Assembly: GCA_050480245.1 (NCBI GenBank)
Contig: JBCNEQ010000001.1
Length of the DNA: 64,000 bases
Reading direction: 5' to 3' (one strand)
Source: Anoxybacillus sp050480245
Lineage (GTDB): Bacteria > Bacillota > Bacilli > Bacillales > Anoxybacillaceae
Shown: positions 53,079-61,247 of the stretch, in pieces
Position numbering within the stretch: position 1 is the first letter of the stretch
Layout of the letters: every line of letters begins with the position of its first letter
The notes under the pieces: model-generated
Told to the model about the DNA's origin: nothing
Databases searched by the model: none
Seen by the model: only the letters and a program-made list of their open reading frames with translations
Made by a program: the position numbers and the translations under genes

Positions 53079-53915
53079 TTACCGTTTAAAATTCCATTCA
53101 TCTGTTTCGTATTTGTTTTTCGCAAGTTGCTGAACGTAAGCAAGCTCATCATCTGTTAATTCATATCGTTCAAGCTGAACGTTTAAACCTTTTTCAAATC
53201 CTTTAAAAAATGCTTCTTTCGCCTCATCGATCGTAATTTTCCGATCGGTTAATTCATTCACTGCGACCGCTTTGTTTTTAAAGTTTTGTCGCAATCGCTC
53301 TTTTACTCGTTCATTCGGATACTTAAATAAGCTAAAAAGCATCTCTTCATCTAAGTCTAATAAAATCGAACCATGTTGTAAAATGACACCTTTTTGCCGC
53401 GTTTGTGCACTGCCTGCTACTTTTCTCCCTTCAACAACGAGCTCATACCAAGACGGTGCATCAAAACAAACAGCCGATCGCGGATTTTTTAAATCTGCTT
53501 TTTCTTCTTCTGTTTTCGGCACTGCAAAATACGCATCAAGTCCGAGAAAACGAAATCCTTCTAAAATGCCTTGCGAAATGACGCGATACGCCTCCGTCAC
53601 CGTTTGTGGCATGTTTGGATGCGCTTCAGACACGATGACGCTATACGTCAACTCTTGATCATGAAGCACGCCACGACCACCTGTCGGCCGTCTTACAAAG
53701 CCAAGACCGTATTTTTTTACCGCTTCCATATCGATTTCTTTTTCTACTTTTTGAAAATAGCCGATTGAAAGCGTCGGTGGATTCCAACCGTAAAAACGAA
53801 TCGTCGGTGGAATTTTTCCTTCGCTATGCCATTCTAACAGCGCTTCATCAAGCGCCATGTTAAATGCCGGAGAACAATTGCCTGAATCAATAAATCGCCA
53901 TACTTCTTTTTCCAT
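53079..53915 (-). CDS. lipM: Octanoyltransferase LipM (278 aa)
   Basis: The enzyme moves octanoyl from acyl carrier protein to GcvH in lipoate synthesis. RRPTGGRGVLHDQELTYSV is the family signature, AVCFDAPSWYELVVEGRKV holds the catalytic Cys and Lys. It corresponds to B. subtilis yqhM and supports the gcv and bkd lipoyl enzymes of this window. Confidence 0.93.
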   Translation of the reverse strand: MEKEVWRFIDSGNCSPAFNMALDEALLEWHSEGKIPPTIRFYGWNPPTLSIGYFQKVEKEIDMEAVKKYGLGFVRRPTGGRGVLHDQELTYSVIVSEAHPNMPQTVTEAYRVISQGILEGFRFLGLDAYFAVPKTEEEKADLKNPRSAVCFDAPSWYELVVEGRKVAGSAQTRQKGVILQHGSILLDLDEEMLFSLFKYPNERVKERLRQNFKNKAVAVNELTDRKITIDEAKEAFFKGFEKGLNVQLERYELTDDELAYVQQLAKNKYETDEWNFKR

Positions 53916-53979
53916 CTACTCCACCCTTTCCTCTATCATTTTATAGTTTAGCAGACAAGAGAAGTCAATGGAAAATGCT

Positions 53980-54008
53980 TTGCTTCTTGCACGAAACATT
54001 TATATAAT
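53980..54008 (+). promoter_or_regulatory. Sigma-A promoter of yqhL
   Basis: TTGCTT (53980-53985) and TATAAT (54003-54008) are 17 bp apart, and the start codon is 33 bp further on. Confidence 0.7.
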
Positions 54009-54040
54009 AGACGTGGCAACGATGAAAAAGGAGGGACACC

Positions 54041-54415
54041 ATGACAACGGTTCTTATAATTCTCGGAGCAATTATTGTGTACGCGGTAATTATGTACTTT
54101 TATCAGAAGCGAGTCGTTCAAACGCTGACGGAAGAAGAATTCCGTGCAGGCTATCGGAAAGCGCAACTCATCGATGTTCGCGAACCAGATGAATACGCTG
54201 CTGGTCACATTTTAGGAGCACGCAACATTCCGCTAACACAACTACGTTTTCGCATGAAAGAATTGCGCAAAGATCAACCAATTTACTTATATTGCCAAAA
54301 TGGAATACGTAGCGGTCGCGCTGCACAAATCCTTTACCGAAAAGGCTACCGCGACTTGTACCACTTAAAAGGCGGCTTTAAAATGTGGACAGGGAAAGTG
54401 AAGAAAAAAGGATAG
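54041..54415 (+). CDS. yqhL: Rhodanese-like protein YqhL (124 aa)
   Basis: One N-terminal membrane helix (VLIILGAIIVYAVIMYF) is followed by a rhodanese domain with DVREPDEYAAGHI and the active-site loop YCQNGIRSGRAA. The catalytic Cys is present, so sulfur transfer is possible. Divergent to lipM, as in B. subtilis. Confidence 0.9.
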   Translation: MTTVLIILGAIIVYAVIMYFYQKRVVQTLTEEEFRAGYRKAQLIDVREPDEYAAGHILGARNIPLTQLRFRMKELRKDQPIYLYCQNGIRSGRAAQILYRKGYRDLYHLKGGFKMWTGKVKKKG

Positions 54416-54429
54416 CAATCAAATGGAAA

Positions 54430-54468
54430 AAGGATAGACCAAGCGGAAAATGGCTTGATCTATCCTTC
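54430..54468 (+). terminator. Hairpin terminator after yqhL
   Basis: A 15-base arm (54430-54444) pairs with 54453-54467 with one mismatch. The tail (TCTCTGTTGTC) has few T, so it is probably a weak or bidirectional stop. Confidence 0.55.
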
Positions 54469-54529
54469 TCTGTTGTCTGTTCTTTTCCATTATGAAAACT
54501 ATTTCTTGTGTGCGAAAGTTGAGCATTAA

Positions 54530-55063
54530 TTAAGAAAAAACAATATGAAAAACCATAAAAATGCCCGATATCAATAATAAACCCATATGGGTTGCGCGAA
54601 TAGAAGAGTTTCTTTTATTTTTGGCAAGTACCATACCAACAACAGCAGCAGCGGTCATCAATCCAACAGCAACCATCCCCACATATTCGTGAGCCGTTAA
54701 TTCTCCCTCTGCCATGTACATCAAAATTCCGTGCGCAGCAGCTAATGTAACAGCAATTGCGCCAATTGATATATGCCATTTTGTTAATAACCGTAATAGC
54801 TGAATAAAAAATGGTTTCCCATTAGGCATAATCTTTGTGAAAAAACTAACTTTTCGCCGCAAAAGAAATAGGGTTCCCGCGGCTGCTGTGGCGGCAACCG
54901 TTCCCCATCCTAACACTTCTCCGCCTTCTTCTACAGCTTCATTTTCTTCCTCCAACTCATGCTCTTCATATTTTCTGTACTCATCATCGTCAGCAAAAAC
55001 AGGCTGTTTGAAAACGATAGTAACCATTAGAATCAATCCAATCATCATCATTACTTTTCTCAT
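54530..55063 (-). CDS. Di-heme cytochrome b-like membrane protein with acidic N-terminus (177 aa)
   Basis: A signal-type helix (VMMMIGLILMVTIVF) is followed by an acidic stretch starting ADDDEYRKYEEHELEEEN, then four membrane helices. Two of them have histidines 14 residues apart: H in KWHISIGAI with H in AAAHGILMY, and H in ATHMGLLL with H in FMVFHIVF. This is the ligand pattern of two stacked b hemes in ferric-reductase-like domains. I do not know a named family. Last gene of the leftward ApbE operon, 21 bp after the kinase gene. Confidence 0.65.
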   Translation of the reverse strand: MRKVMMMIGLILMVTIVFKQPVFADDDEYRKYEEHELEEENEAVEEGGEVLGWGTVAATAAAGTLFLLRRKVSFFTKIMPNGKPFFIQLLRLLTKWHISIGAIAVTLAAAHGILMYMAEGELTAHEYVGMVAVGLMTAAAVVGMVLAKNKRNSSIRATHMGLLLISGIFMVFHIVFS

Positions 55064-55084
55064 AAAACTCCCTCCCATCGAAAA

Positions 55085-56407
55085 TTATTGAATAGGTTGT
55101 GGCAGTGTAACGATAAAACAGCTTCCTTTTCCTTCTTCGCTTTGTACGCTAATCGTTCCGCCATGAGCATCAACAATCCATTGCGCAATCGAAAGTCCAA
55201 TCCCATTTCCCTCATGCTGGCGCGATCTTGCTTTGTCCACGCGGTAAAAACGTTCAAAGATGCGATGCTGATGTTCTAACGGTATGCCAATCCCCGTATC
55301 ACTTACTTCCATCTTTATGCTTTCCGCTTCACGCCATATATTCATCCGAACCTGTCCGTTCTCCACGTTATATTTTAGGGCGTTATCGAGCAAAATAAAA
55401 AGTAATTGCTTAATCCTTTCTTTATCGCCAAATATCGTTATGTTTTCTTGGATATTCGTAAGGAATTCTATATTTTTTTGTTCCGCTAAAGGATGGCATT
55501 TTCTTATAAGCTCACTAATCATTGGTTCCAACACAAACCATTCTTGGTTTAACTGAACAACATCGGCATCAGAGCGAGCAAGCAGCAACAAGTCATTAAT
55601 TAATTTCGTCATTCTTTTCACTTCATCTTTCATGTCATACAGTATTTGCAAGGAAAATTCACTCATCTTCTCTACTTCCTCTGCTTCGATCACTTCGAGG
55701 GATGATTGAAAAATACTGATAGGTGTACGCAGTTCATGAGACGCGTTGGCAACAAACTCTTTTTGCTTCTGAAAGGACCTGACAATCGGAACCATCGCTT
55801 TTCCAGACATATAATAGCCAAGCAAGGCAGACAATCCTATAAATACGAGAGAAATCAAAATTAATATGATTAGTAGAGTTTTTACAATGTAAATTTGCAT
55901 CGTAATATTGGTTCCAGTATAAATGGTTCCGATATATATACCATTTTTAAAAACGGATTTACCGGAAAGCAGCAATGATATCGTCTTTCCGCCTTGCACT
56001 TTGATTGTTTCGCGACGTACTTCTTCATTTTTCGGAATCCACTTGCGAATGATTTTTAAAATATCTTTACGCAAATCTGGAAAAGATTCATCTCCATCCA
56101 ATATTTTTCCATTAGGTGTTATAACATAATAAAAGAAAGGAGCTTCCGGATTGTACTCAAGATAATCATTTCTTGCTTTTTTGCTTCTCTCATTCTTTGT
56201 GTAATAATACCAATAAAAAAGATCGTCTTTATGTTCGGCATATTCCGCTTCAGCTAATGCAATCACTTGCTGTTTTTGTTTATTTGTAATCAGTGATAAC
56301 AGCAGACTATAGCTTAAGACAGTGAACGATATTAAAAAGATGACAATTAAACCTGTAAAAAGAAGAGTGAGCCGAAAGCGGATTTTTTTAAACATTTTGT
56401 CGTTCAT
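55085..56407 (-). CDS. Sensor histidine kinase of the ApbE-linked operon (440 aa)
   Basis: Membrane helices near residues 12-38 and 172-200 enclose an outside domain of about 135 residues. The HisKA motif FVANASHELRTPIS has the phosphorylated His224, and the ATPase domain shows the N, G1 (DTGIGIP) and G2 (GNGIGLSIAQ) boxes. It pairs with the regulator gene, whose end it overlaps by 20 bp. The signal is unknown; redox or metal state is a guess from context. Confidence 0.9.
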   Translation of the reverse strand: MNDKMFKKIRFRLTLLFTGLIVIFLISFTVLSYSLLLSLITNKQKQQVIALAEAEYAEHKDDLFYWYYYTKNERSKKARNDYLEYNPEAPFFYYVITPNGKILDGDESFPDLRKDILKIIRKWIPKNEEVRRETIKVQGGKTISLLLSGKSVFKNGIYIGTIYTGTNITMQIYIVKTLLIILILISLVFIGLSALLGYYMSGKAMVPIVRSFQKQKEFVANASHELRTPISIFQSSLEVIEAEEVEKMSEFSLQILYDMKDEVKRMTKLINDLLLLARSDADVVQLNQEWFVLEPMISELIRKCHPLAEQKNIEFLTNIQENITIFGDKERIKQLLFILLDNALKYNVENGQVRMNIWREAESIKMEVSDTGIGIPLEHQHRIFERFYRVDKARSRQHEGNGIGLSIAQWIVDAHGGTISVQSEEGKGSCFIVTLPQPIQ

Positions 56408-57068
56408 CGCTAAGTTTATAACCTACCCCTCGAATATTTTGAATAAGAGTGCCATCGTCCCCAAGTTTTTTTCGTAAAAGACGAATAAAAGAGTCAATAT
56501 TATTGCTTGTAATATCGGCATCTAACCCCCAAATGCGTTCAATAATCAGTTCACGCGGCAAAATTTGATTTGGATTGCGCATGAAAAGCTCCATTAATTG
56601 AAATTCACGATTCGTTAATTGAATCCTTTTTTCTCCTCTTTTTATGGAATGTCCGTTTAAATTAAGAGTCAAGTTTCCGATAGAAAGCTCTTCTGTTTGA
56701 AACGGTTTTGTCGCTCTTCTTGATAAAGCGCGAATTCGGGCAAAAAGCTCGGAAAACTCAAAGGGTTTTACAATATAATCATCTGCTCCTAAGTCTAGGC
56801 CGGTAACGCGGTCTTCGAGAGCATCTCTCGCTGTCAACATGAGAATTGCGCCGCTAAAGCCTTCATTGCGCAATGTCCTGCAAACTTCCGTTCCTTCTTG
56901 AATCGGCATCATCCAATCGAGAATCAGTAAATCATAGTCTGTTTGTTTTGCGAAATAATACGCGTCTTCCCCATTTTGCACCCAATCAACAACATGATTC
57001 TCTTTTTTCAGCATATGGACAACCATTTTGCCAAGCCGTACGTCATCTTCTGCCAAGAGAATATACAT
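56388..57068 (-). CDS. OmpR/PhoB-type response regulator (226 aa)
   Basis: The receiver has the acidic pair in LLAEDD, the phosphorylated Asp51 in LLILDWMMP and the switch Lys in YIVKPFEF. The C-terminal winged helix includes LTNREFQLMELF and RLLRKKLGDD. ATG 57068 stands behind GGAGGTGGGAGAG. It is followed by its kinase and presumably controls this operon. Confidence 0.92.
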   Translation of the reverse strand: MYILLAEDDVRLGKMVVHMLKKENHVVDWVQNGEDAYYFAKQTDYDLLILDWMMPIQEGTEVCRTLRNEGFSGAILMLTARDALEDRVTGLDLGADDYIVKPFEFSELFARIRALSRRATKPFQTEELSIGNLTLNLNGHSIKRGEKRIQLTNREFQLMELFMRNPNQILPRELIIERIWGLDADITSNNIDSFIRLLRKKLGDDGTLIQNIRGVGYKLSDERQNV

Positions 57069-57085
57069 CTCTCCCACCTCCAATT

Positions 57086-57628
57086 TCAATAATTTTCAAA
57101 CATCTTTTTCGATTTTGCAAAAAACCGAAAAAAATTCAATAGTAAAAAAACAAATATCGCGCTTGCATAAACGATTTTACTCCATGTTTCATCTGTATCG
57201 CTTCCGATAAAAAATCCATGTAAGCTGGCAAGAATAAAACTTGGCAAAATAAGAAGATGAATGATTTTCCAAACATTTCTCCCGACTTGTTTCAATAAAT
57301 CGGTTGATAGAAATATTAAAAACATCGAATAGAAAGAAATGATTCCCAAACCTGTAAAAATCGGTTGATATTTCGATTGGAAAGGGATAAAAATTTCCAA
57401 TATTGAAAAGGGCTGATAATCATCAAAATAGAGCAAAAAGCCGTGAAAAAACGCTAACAAAAAAGCGAACCATCCAGCTGTTTGATGTGCAATCAACAAA
57501 TATCGGCCAATGCTTTTAGAAATGAAGCCCATCTTCTGCATCATCCCGAAGCAAATCGATATAAAAAGGAGAAAATAGGCGCTCCATCCAGAGGCGCGAA
57601 TCCATTCCCAAGTAGAAAATTCGGTCAT
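57086..57628 (-). CDS. Ferric reductase-like di-heme transmembrane protein (180 aa)
   Basis: About five to six membrane helices. Two carry histidine pairs: H in LIAHQTAGW with H in AFFHGFLLY (14 apart), and H in KIIHLLILP with H in ASLHGFFIG (13 apart), the b-heme pattern of the FRD family. No FAD or NAD domain is attached, so electrons must come from another protein such as a flavinylated partner. It follows apbE by two bases. Confidence 0.8.
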   Translation of the reverse strand: MTEFSTWEWIRASGWSAYFLLFISICFGMMQKMGFISKSIGRYLLIAHQTAGWFAFLLAFFHGFLLYFDDYQPFSILEIFIPFQSKYQPIFTGLGIISFYSMFLIFLSTDLLKQVGRNVWKIIHLLILPSFILASLHGFFIGSDTDETWSKIVYASAIFVFLLLNFFRFFAKSKKMFENY

Positions 57629-57630
57629 GG

Positions 57631-58566
57631 TTACATCACCAGTCTTTCAACATATCGCGAAATAGAAGGAGTAATCAGCAATCGGCTGTTTTGGGTAACG
57701 ATCATACACGCTGACTGTGGGAAATTTCGTTTTAGCCATTGAATGCCTTCATCAGAAGGAAGCATGCAAAGCACTTTTGCAATCACCTCCGCTTCGGTAA
57801 CGCATTCAGCAAATGCGGTTGCTTGCACGACGTCGCTGTTCGGATTTTTTCCTGTCCGACCATGAATAATATGATGCCCGGTTTCTCCATTTATTTTCCA
57901 TCTGCGATAAAGAACATTCGATGTCGCTACTGCACCGGAAGAAATAAAAAATTGCGCAATATCTTCATTTTCATTAAAAGGATTCGTCACCCCCACTTTT
58001 CTACCGACATCTCCCCAAATCAACGTATCTCCCCCAGCATCAATGATTCCTGCGTTGATTCCTAAATCTTTCAACAGATGATACGCTTGATCGACGCTCC
58101 ATCCTTTACCGATTCCTCCGAGGTCTATTTCCTCGGTTGTATGTTTCATAACTGCTTTTAATGCAGGAAAAAACGATAAACTTTTTTCAGATGGAACACG
58201 AAATAAACTTGCACGCTCTTTATGCTCGCGCAAAATACCTTGTTTATGAAAGGAGTCCGCATAGCCGATATTTTTCATGACCGTTCCCACAAATGGATGA
58301 AAATAAAAATTTGTCTTTATCGCATATTCGAATGCGGCTTGTAGTACGTCATACAAAATAGGATGAATTTGTATCACCACGTCCACTGGAGACTGATTCA
58401 ATTTTGTTAATTCACTATCATTCAAGAAACGAGAACAAACCTTTTCAAACATAGTAAACCAAGTTTGCATCAGTTGCTTCCAATTGAGCGATTGCTCATC
58501 CCCCGTTACTTGCACTTTAATAACGGTTCCCATGCCATTCATTATTAAAAATTGTTCCACGTTCAT
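57631..58566 (-). CDS. apbE: FAD:protein FMN transferase, ApbE family (about 311 aa)
   Basis: ApbE links FMN to a Thr or Ser of target proteins outside the membrane. IDLGGIGKGWSVDQA and IIDAGGDTLIWGDVG are the family signatures, and HIIHGRTGKN replaces the usual HIIDPRTG. No clear signal peptide or lipobox is seen, which is unusual for an exported enzyme; it may be cytoplasmic or miss its real start. ATG 58566 or GTG 58569 may start it. Confidence 0.85.
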   Translation of the reverse strand: MNVEQFLIMNGMGTVIKVQVTGDEQSLNWKQLMQTWFTMFEKVCSRFLNDSELTKLNQSPVDVVIQIHPILYDVLQAAFEYAIKTNFYFHPFVGTVMKNIGYADSFHKQGILREHKERASLFRVPSEKSLSFFPALKAVMKHTTEEIDLGGIGKGWSVDQAYHLLKDLGINAGIIDAGGDTLIWGDVGRKVGVTNPFNENEDIAQFFISSGAVATSNVLYRRWKINGETGHHIIHGRTGKNPNSDVVQATAFAECVTEAEVIAKVLCMLPSDEGIQWLKRNFPQSACMIVTQNSRLLITPSISRYVERLVM

Positions 58567-58568
58567 CA

Positions 58569-58877
58569 CTACGATCTCCTTGTGCGGTTTTCTGCCGGTT
58601 GCAATCGGGAAGTTTCCGTTTTTGGTGTCGCAATAATGACTTCATTGGAATATTCGACATCCCAATTTCCTTCATTCCAATCCAACGACAAAAGTTGTTG
58701 TTCCCGCTGCTGTTTTGCCTCTTCCGTTTCATTCTGAAATGAAGCCGTTTCTTCTTTTAACATCATTTCGTTTTGTTTATTGTTTTCTTCTGAATCATTG
58801 ACGAGTTGAAGAAAACTTGTAAATACAGTAATACCGCCAATTCCAATCATCCATTTTATCCACTTGTTTCCTTTCAC
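58569..58877 (-). CDS. Small membrane-anchored protein of the ApbE operon (102 aa)
   Basis: GTG 58877 follows GAGGAGG. One N-terminal helix (WIKWMIGIGGITVFTSFL) is followed by a polar, acidic, Gln-rich helix and a short tail with IIATPKTETS. No family is recognised. The stop (TAG) shares its last base with the alternative apbE start, so translation is coupled. Confidence 0.6.
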   Translation of the reverse strand: MKGNKWIKWMIGIGGITVFTSFLQLVNDSEENNKQNEMMLKEETASFQNETEEAKQQREQQLLSLDWNEGNWDVEYSNEVIIATPKTETSRLQPAENRTRRS

Positions 58878-58889
58878 AAAAATTCCTCC

Positions 58890-59576
58890 TCATTCATAAA
58901 CGAATATTTGCTGATTTTTCCATGTTACTTGAAAACCTAATCCATTAGCTAAGACACTAATTGGAATATAGAGCTTTTCATTTTTCTCAAAGATTGGGTG
59001 AGGCATCGGTGTCTTTTTCATATTTTCGTAAACAGCCCTTGAACCGTTCTTAACAATCAATAATTTGTCGTTCAGTTGGATTTCAGCGATTTTCGAGGCT
59101 GGATACAAAATGACCGAAGCTCCCAAGTATTGCGCGGTTTCCTCGAGCGGAACAAATAACTGTCCTTTCATTGGAATAACATTTGTATAAAGCGGTTCCT
59201 TCTCTTGAAATTGTATTGGCACCGTTTTTTCGGAAGAGATCGGTGTTTCAGCATACTTTTCAGGTATATCAGCAGAGCGAGACCACTTGTACCAATATTC
59301 TTGCTTGATGACAATGGGTTTTTGTTGAGCGTTTTGGTTCCGCTTGTCCTCTCTACCGAACTCTTCATCATGCTCATCTTCCATTTCATATTTGTGTCGC
59401 TCTTCCTCTTCGTGTTCGTAACGTTCTTCATCGTAATGATCATTTTCGTCTTCATGATCGTACTCTTCCATTCTTTCTTCATATTCATCATCGTCAGCTA
59501 AAGCAAATAGGCTATTTATGCTGTATGCCGTAACAAACAAAAAACAGAGGCTTAAAATTAAAATAAACTTTCGCAT
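58890..59576 (-). CDS. Secreted acidic stalk-domain protein (copper amine oxidase N-terminal-like, about 228 aa)
   Basis: A signal peptide (MRKFILILSLCFLFVTAY) is followed by a 55-residue tract of Asp, Glu, His and Tyr (ADDDEYEERMEEYDHEDE and on), suited to bind metal ions. The C-terminal 110 residues resemble the stalk domain (PF07833): MKGQLFVPLEETAQYLGA and LYIPISVLANGLGFQV. First gene of the operon. ATG 59576 is preferred, but ATG 59585 is possible. Its ADDDEY motif after the signal is shared with the last gene of the operon. Confidence 0.75.
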   Translation of the reverse strand: MRKFILILSLCFLFVTAYSINSLFALADDDEYEERMEEYDHEDENDHYDEERYEHEEEERHKYEMEDEHDEEFGREDKRNQNAQQKPIVIKQEYWYKWSRSADIPEKYAETPISSEKTVPIQFQEKEPLYTNVIPMKGQLFVPLEETAQYLGASVILYPASKIAEIQLNDKLLIVKNGSRAVYENMKKTPMPHPIFEKNEKLYIPISVLANGLGFQVTWKNQQIFVYE

Positions 59577-59677
59577 GGAAGGCATTGCTCCTTTCTACTC
59601 TTTCTGCGTTCATTTTAGAGAGTTTTTCTGAAAAAAAAATGAAAAATAAAAATTAACCAAAAAATTTTTTGTAATAT

Positions 59678-59712
59678 TAAAAAAGGATGACCCAAACGTA
59701 ACAGGCCATCCC
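59678..59712 (-). terminator. Terminator of the gcvT-gcvPA-gcvPB operon
   Basis: On the minus strand GGATGGCC pairs with GGGTCATCC, followed by TTTTTT. It stands about 80 bp after the gcvPB stop. The rest of the gap (59577-59792) is A/T-rich and should hold the promoter of the stalk-domain operon, which I cannot place. Confidence 0.65.
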
Positions 59713-59792
59713 TAACACTATAACTACATATTGCGGCTATGCCTTTTCAAGAGAGACGAACTTTTTGATTGACTTTCTTTTTTCATTTTCAA

Positions 59793-61247
59793 TTATTTTT
59801 GATAGCGCAAGATTGGCTTGCGTGCCGCAGTTGTTTCATCTAACCGCTTGACAACGGTTGTGTGCGGAGCTTCTTGAACGATCTCCGGATTTTCTTCCGC
59901 TTCTTTCGCAATTTGGATCATCGCATCAATGAACGCATCAAGCGTTTCTTTTGACTCTGTTTCCGTCGGCTCGATCATCATGCACTCTTCGACAATCAAT
60001 GGAAAGTAAATCGTCGGCGGATGATAGCCGAAATCAAGCAAACGCTTCGCGATGTCAAGCGTACGCACCCCTAATTTCTTTTGTCGCTTTCCTGATAAAA
60101 CAAACTCGTGCTTACAATGACGGTTGTATGGCAAATCGTAATATTCCGCTAAGCGACGCATCATGTAGTTAGCATTTAGTACCGCATATTCTGTCACCGC
60201 TTTTAAGCCGTCTGGACCCATCGAGCGAATATACGTATACGCGCGAACGTTAATGCCGAAGTTGCCATAAAACGGCTTCACACGCCCGATGGCTTGCGGT
60301 CTGTCATAGTCGAAATAGTAGCCGTTTTCCCCTTTTTCTACCGTCGGTTTCGGTAAAAACGGAATGAGGTCAGCCTTCACCCCAACAGGCCCTGAACCAG
60401 GACCACCGCCGCCATGCGGACCGGTAAACGTCTTATGAAGGTTTAAATGCACGACATCAAAGCCCATATCGCCAGGTCTCGCTTTGCTTAACACCGCATT
60501 TAAGTTCGCACCGTCATAGTACAGCTTTCCGCCTGCGGCATGTACGATTTCCGCCATTTCTAAAATGTTTTCTTCAAAAAGACCGAGCGTATTTGGATTT
60601 GTAAGCATAAGCGCCGCTGTATCTGGACCGACGACGCGGCGTAAATCGTCTAAATCGACAAGCCCTTCTTCCGTCGATTTCACCGTCACCGTTTCAAAGC
60701 CGGCAACCGTTGCCGAGGCTGGATTTGTCCCGTGCGCTGTATCCGGAACGATGACTTTCGTCCGGTTGTAATCGCCGTTTGCTTCATGGTAAGCGCGAAT
60801 CATCATGAGCCCTGTCCATTCCCCGTGCGCGCCAGCGGCTGGCTGCAACGTCACCGCATCCATGCCGGTAATCTCTTTTAAATGCTCTTGTAAGTCATAC
60901 ATGAGTTCAAGCGCCCCTTGCACCGTTTCTTCCGGCTGAAGCGGATGAATGTGAGCAAACCCAGCCAAGCGGGCAACGTTTTCGTTCATTTTCGGATTGT
61001 ATTTCATCGTACAAGACCCAAGCGGATAAAAGCCGGAATCGACTCCGTGGTTGCGCTTTGATAACGCTGTATAATGGCGCATAATGTCAAGCTCTGATAC
61101 TTCCGGAAGCTCCGGTGCTTCTTGCCGAATGTAATCCGTAGGGATGACTTGTGCGACATCGATGGCTGGTACGTCTAATGCTGGCAAGCTATATCCGATT
61201 CGCCCTGGCTTGCTTAATTCAAAAATAAGCGGTTGATCTTTATGCAT
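59793..61247 (-). CDS. gcvPB: Glycine decarboxylase P protein, subunit 2 (484 aa)
   Basis: A PLP enzyme half; the PLP Lys lies in HLNLHKTFTGPHGGGGPGSG. GSCTMKYNPK and QPAAGAHGEWTGLM are conserved. Together with GcvPA it decarboxylates glycine. Its start overlaps the gcvPA stop by eight bases. Confidence 0.95.
   Translation of the reverse strand: MHKDQPLIFELSKPGRIGYSLPALDVPAIDVAQVIPTDYIRQEAPELPEVSELDIMRHYTALSKRNHGVDSGFYPLGSCTMKYNPKMNENVARLAGFAHIHPLQPEETVQGALELMYDLQEHLKEITGMDAVTLQPAAGAHGEWTGLMMIRAYHEANGDYNRTKVIVPDTAHGTNPASATVAGFETVTVKSTEEGLVDLDDLRRVVGPDTAALMLTNPNTLGLFEENILEMAEIVHAAGGKLYYDGANLNAVLSKARPGDMGFDVVHLNLHKTFTGPHGGGGPGSGPVGVKADLIPFLPKPTVEKGENGYYFDYDRPQAIGRVKPFYGNFGINVRAYTYIRSMGPDGLKAVTEYAVLNANYMMRRLAEYYDLPYNRHCKHEFVLSGKRQKKLGVRTLDIAKRLLDFGYHPPTIYFPLIVEECMMIEPTETESKETLDAFIDAMIQIAKEAEENPEIVQEAPHTTVVKRLDETTAARKPILRYQK

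Noticed and set aside
59725..59740. AACTACATATTG near the end of gcvPB, similar to the NrdR arms before nrdJ.
   Set aside because: It is single, has no partner 31 bp away, and lies after genes unrelated to reductase; probably chance.
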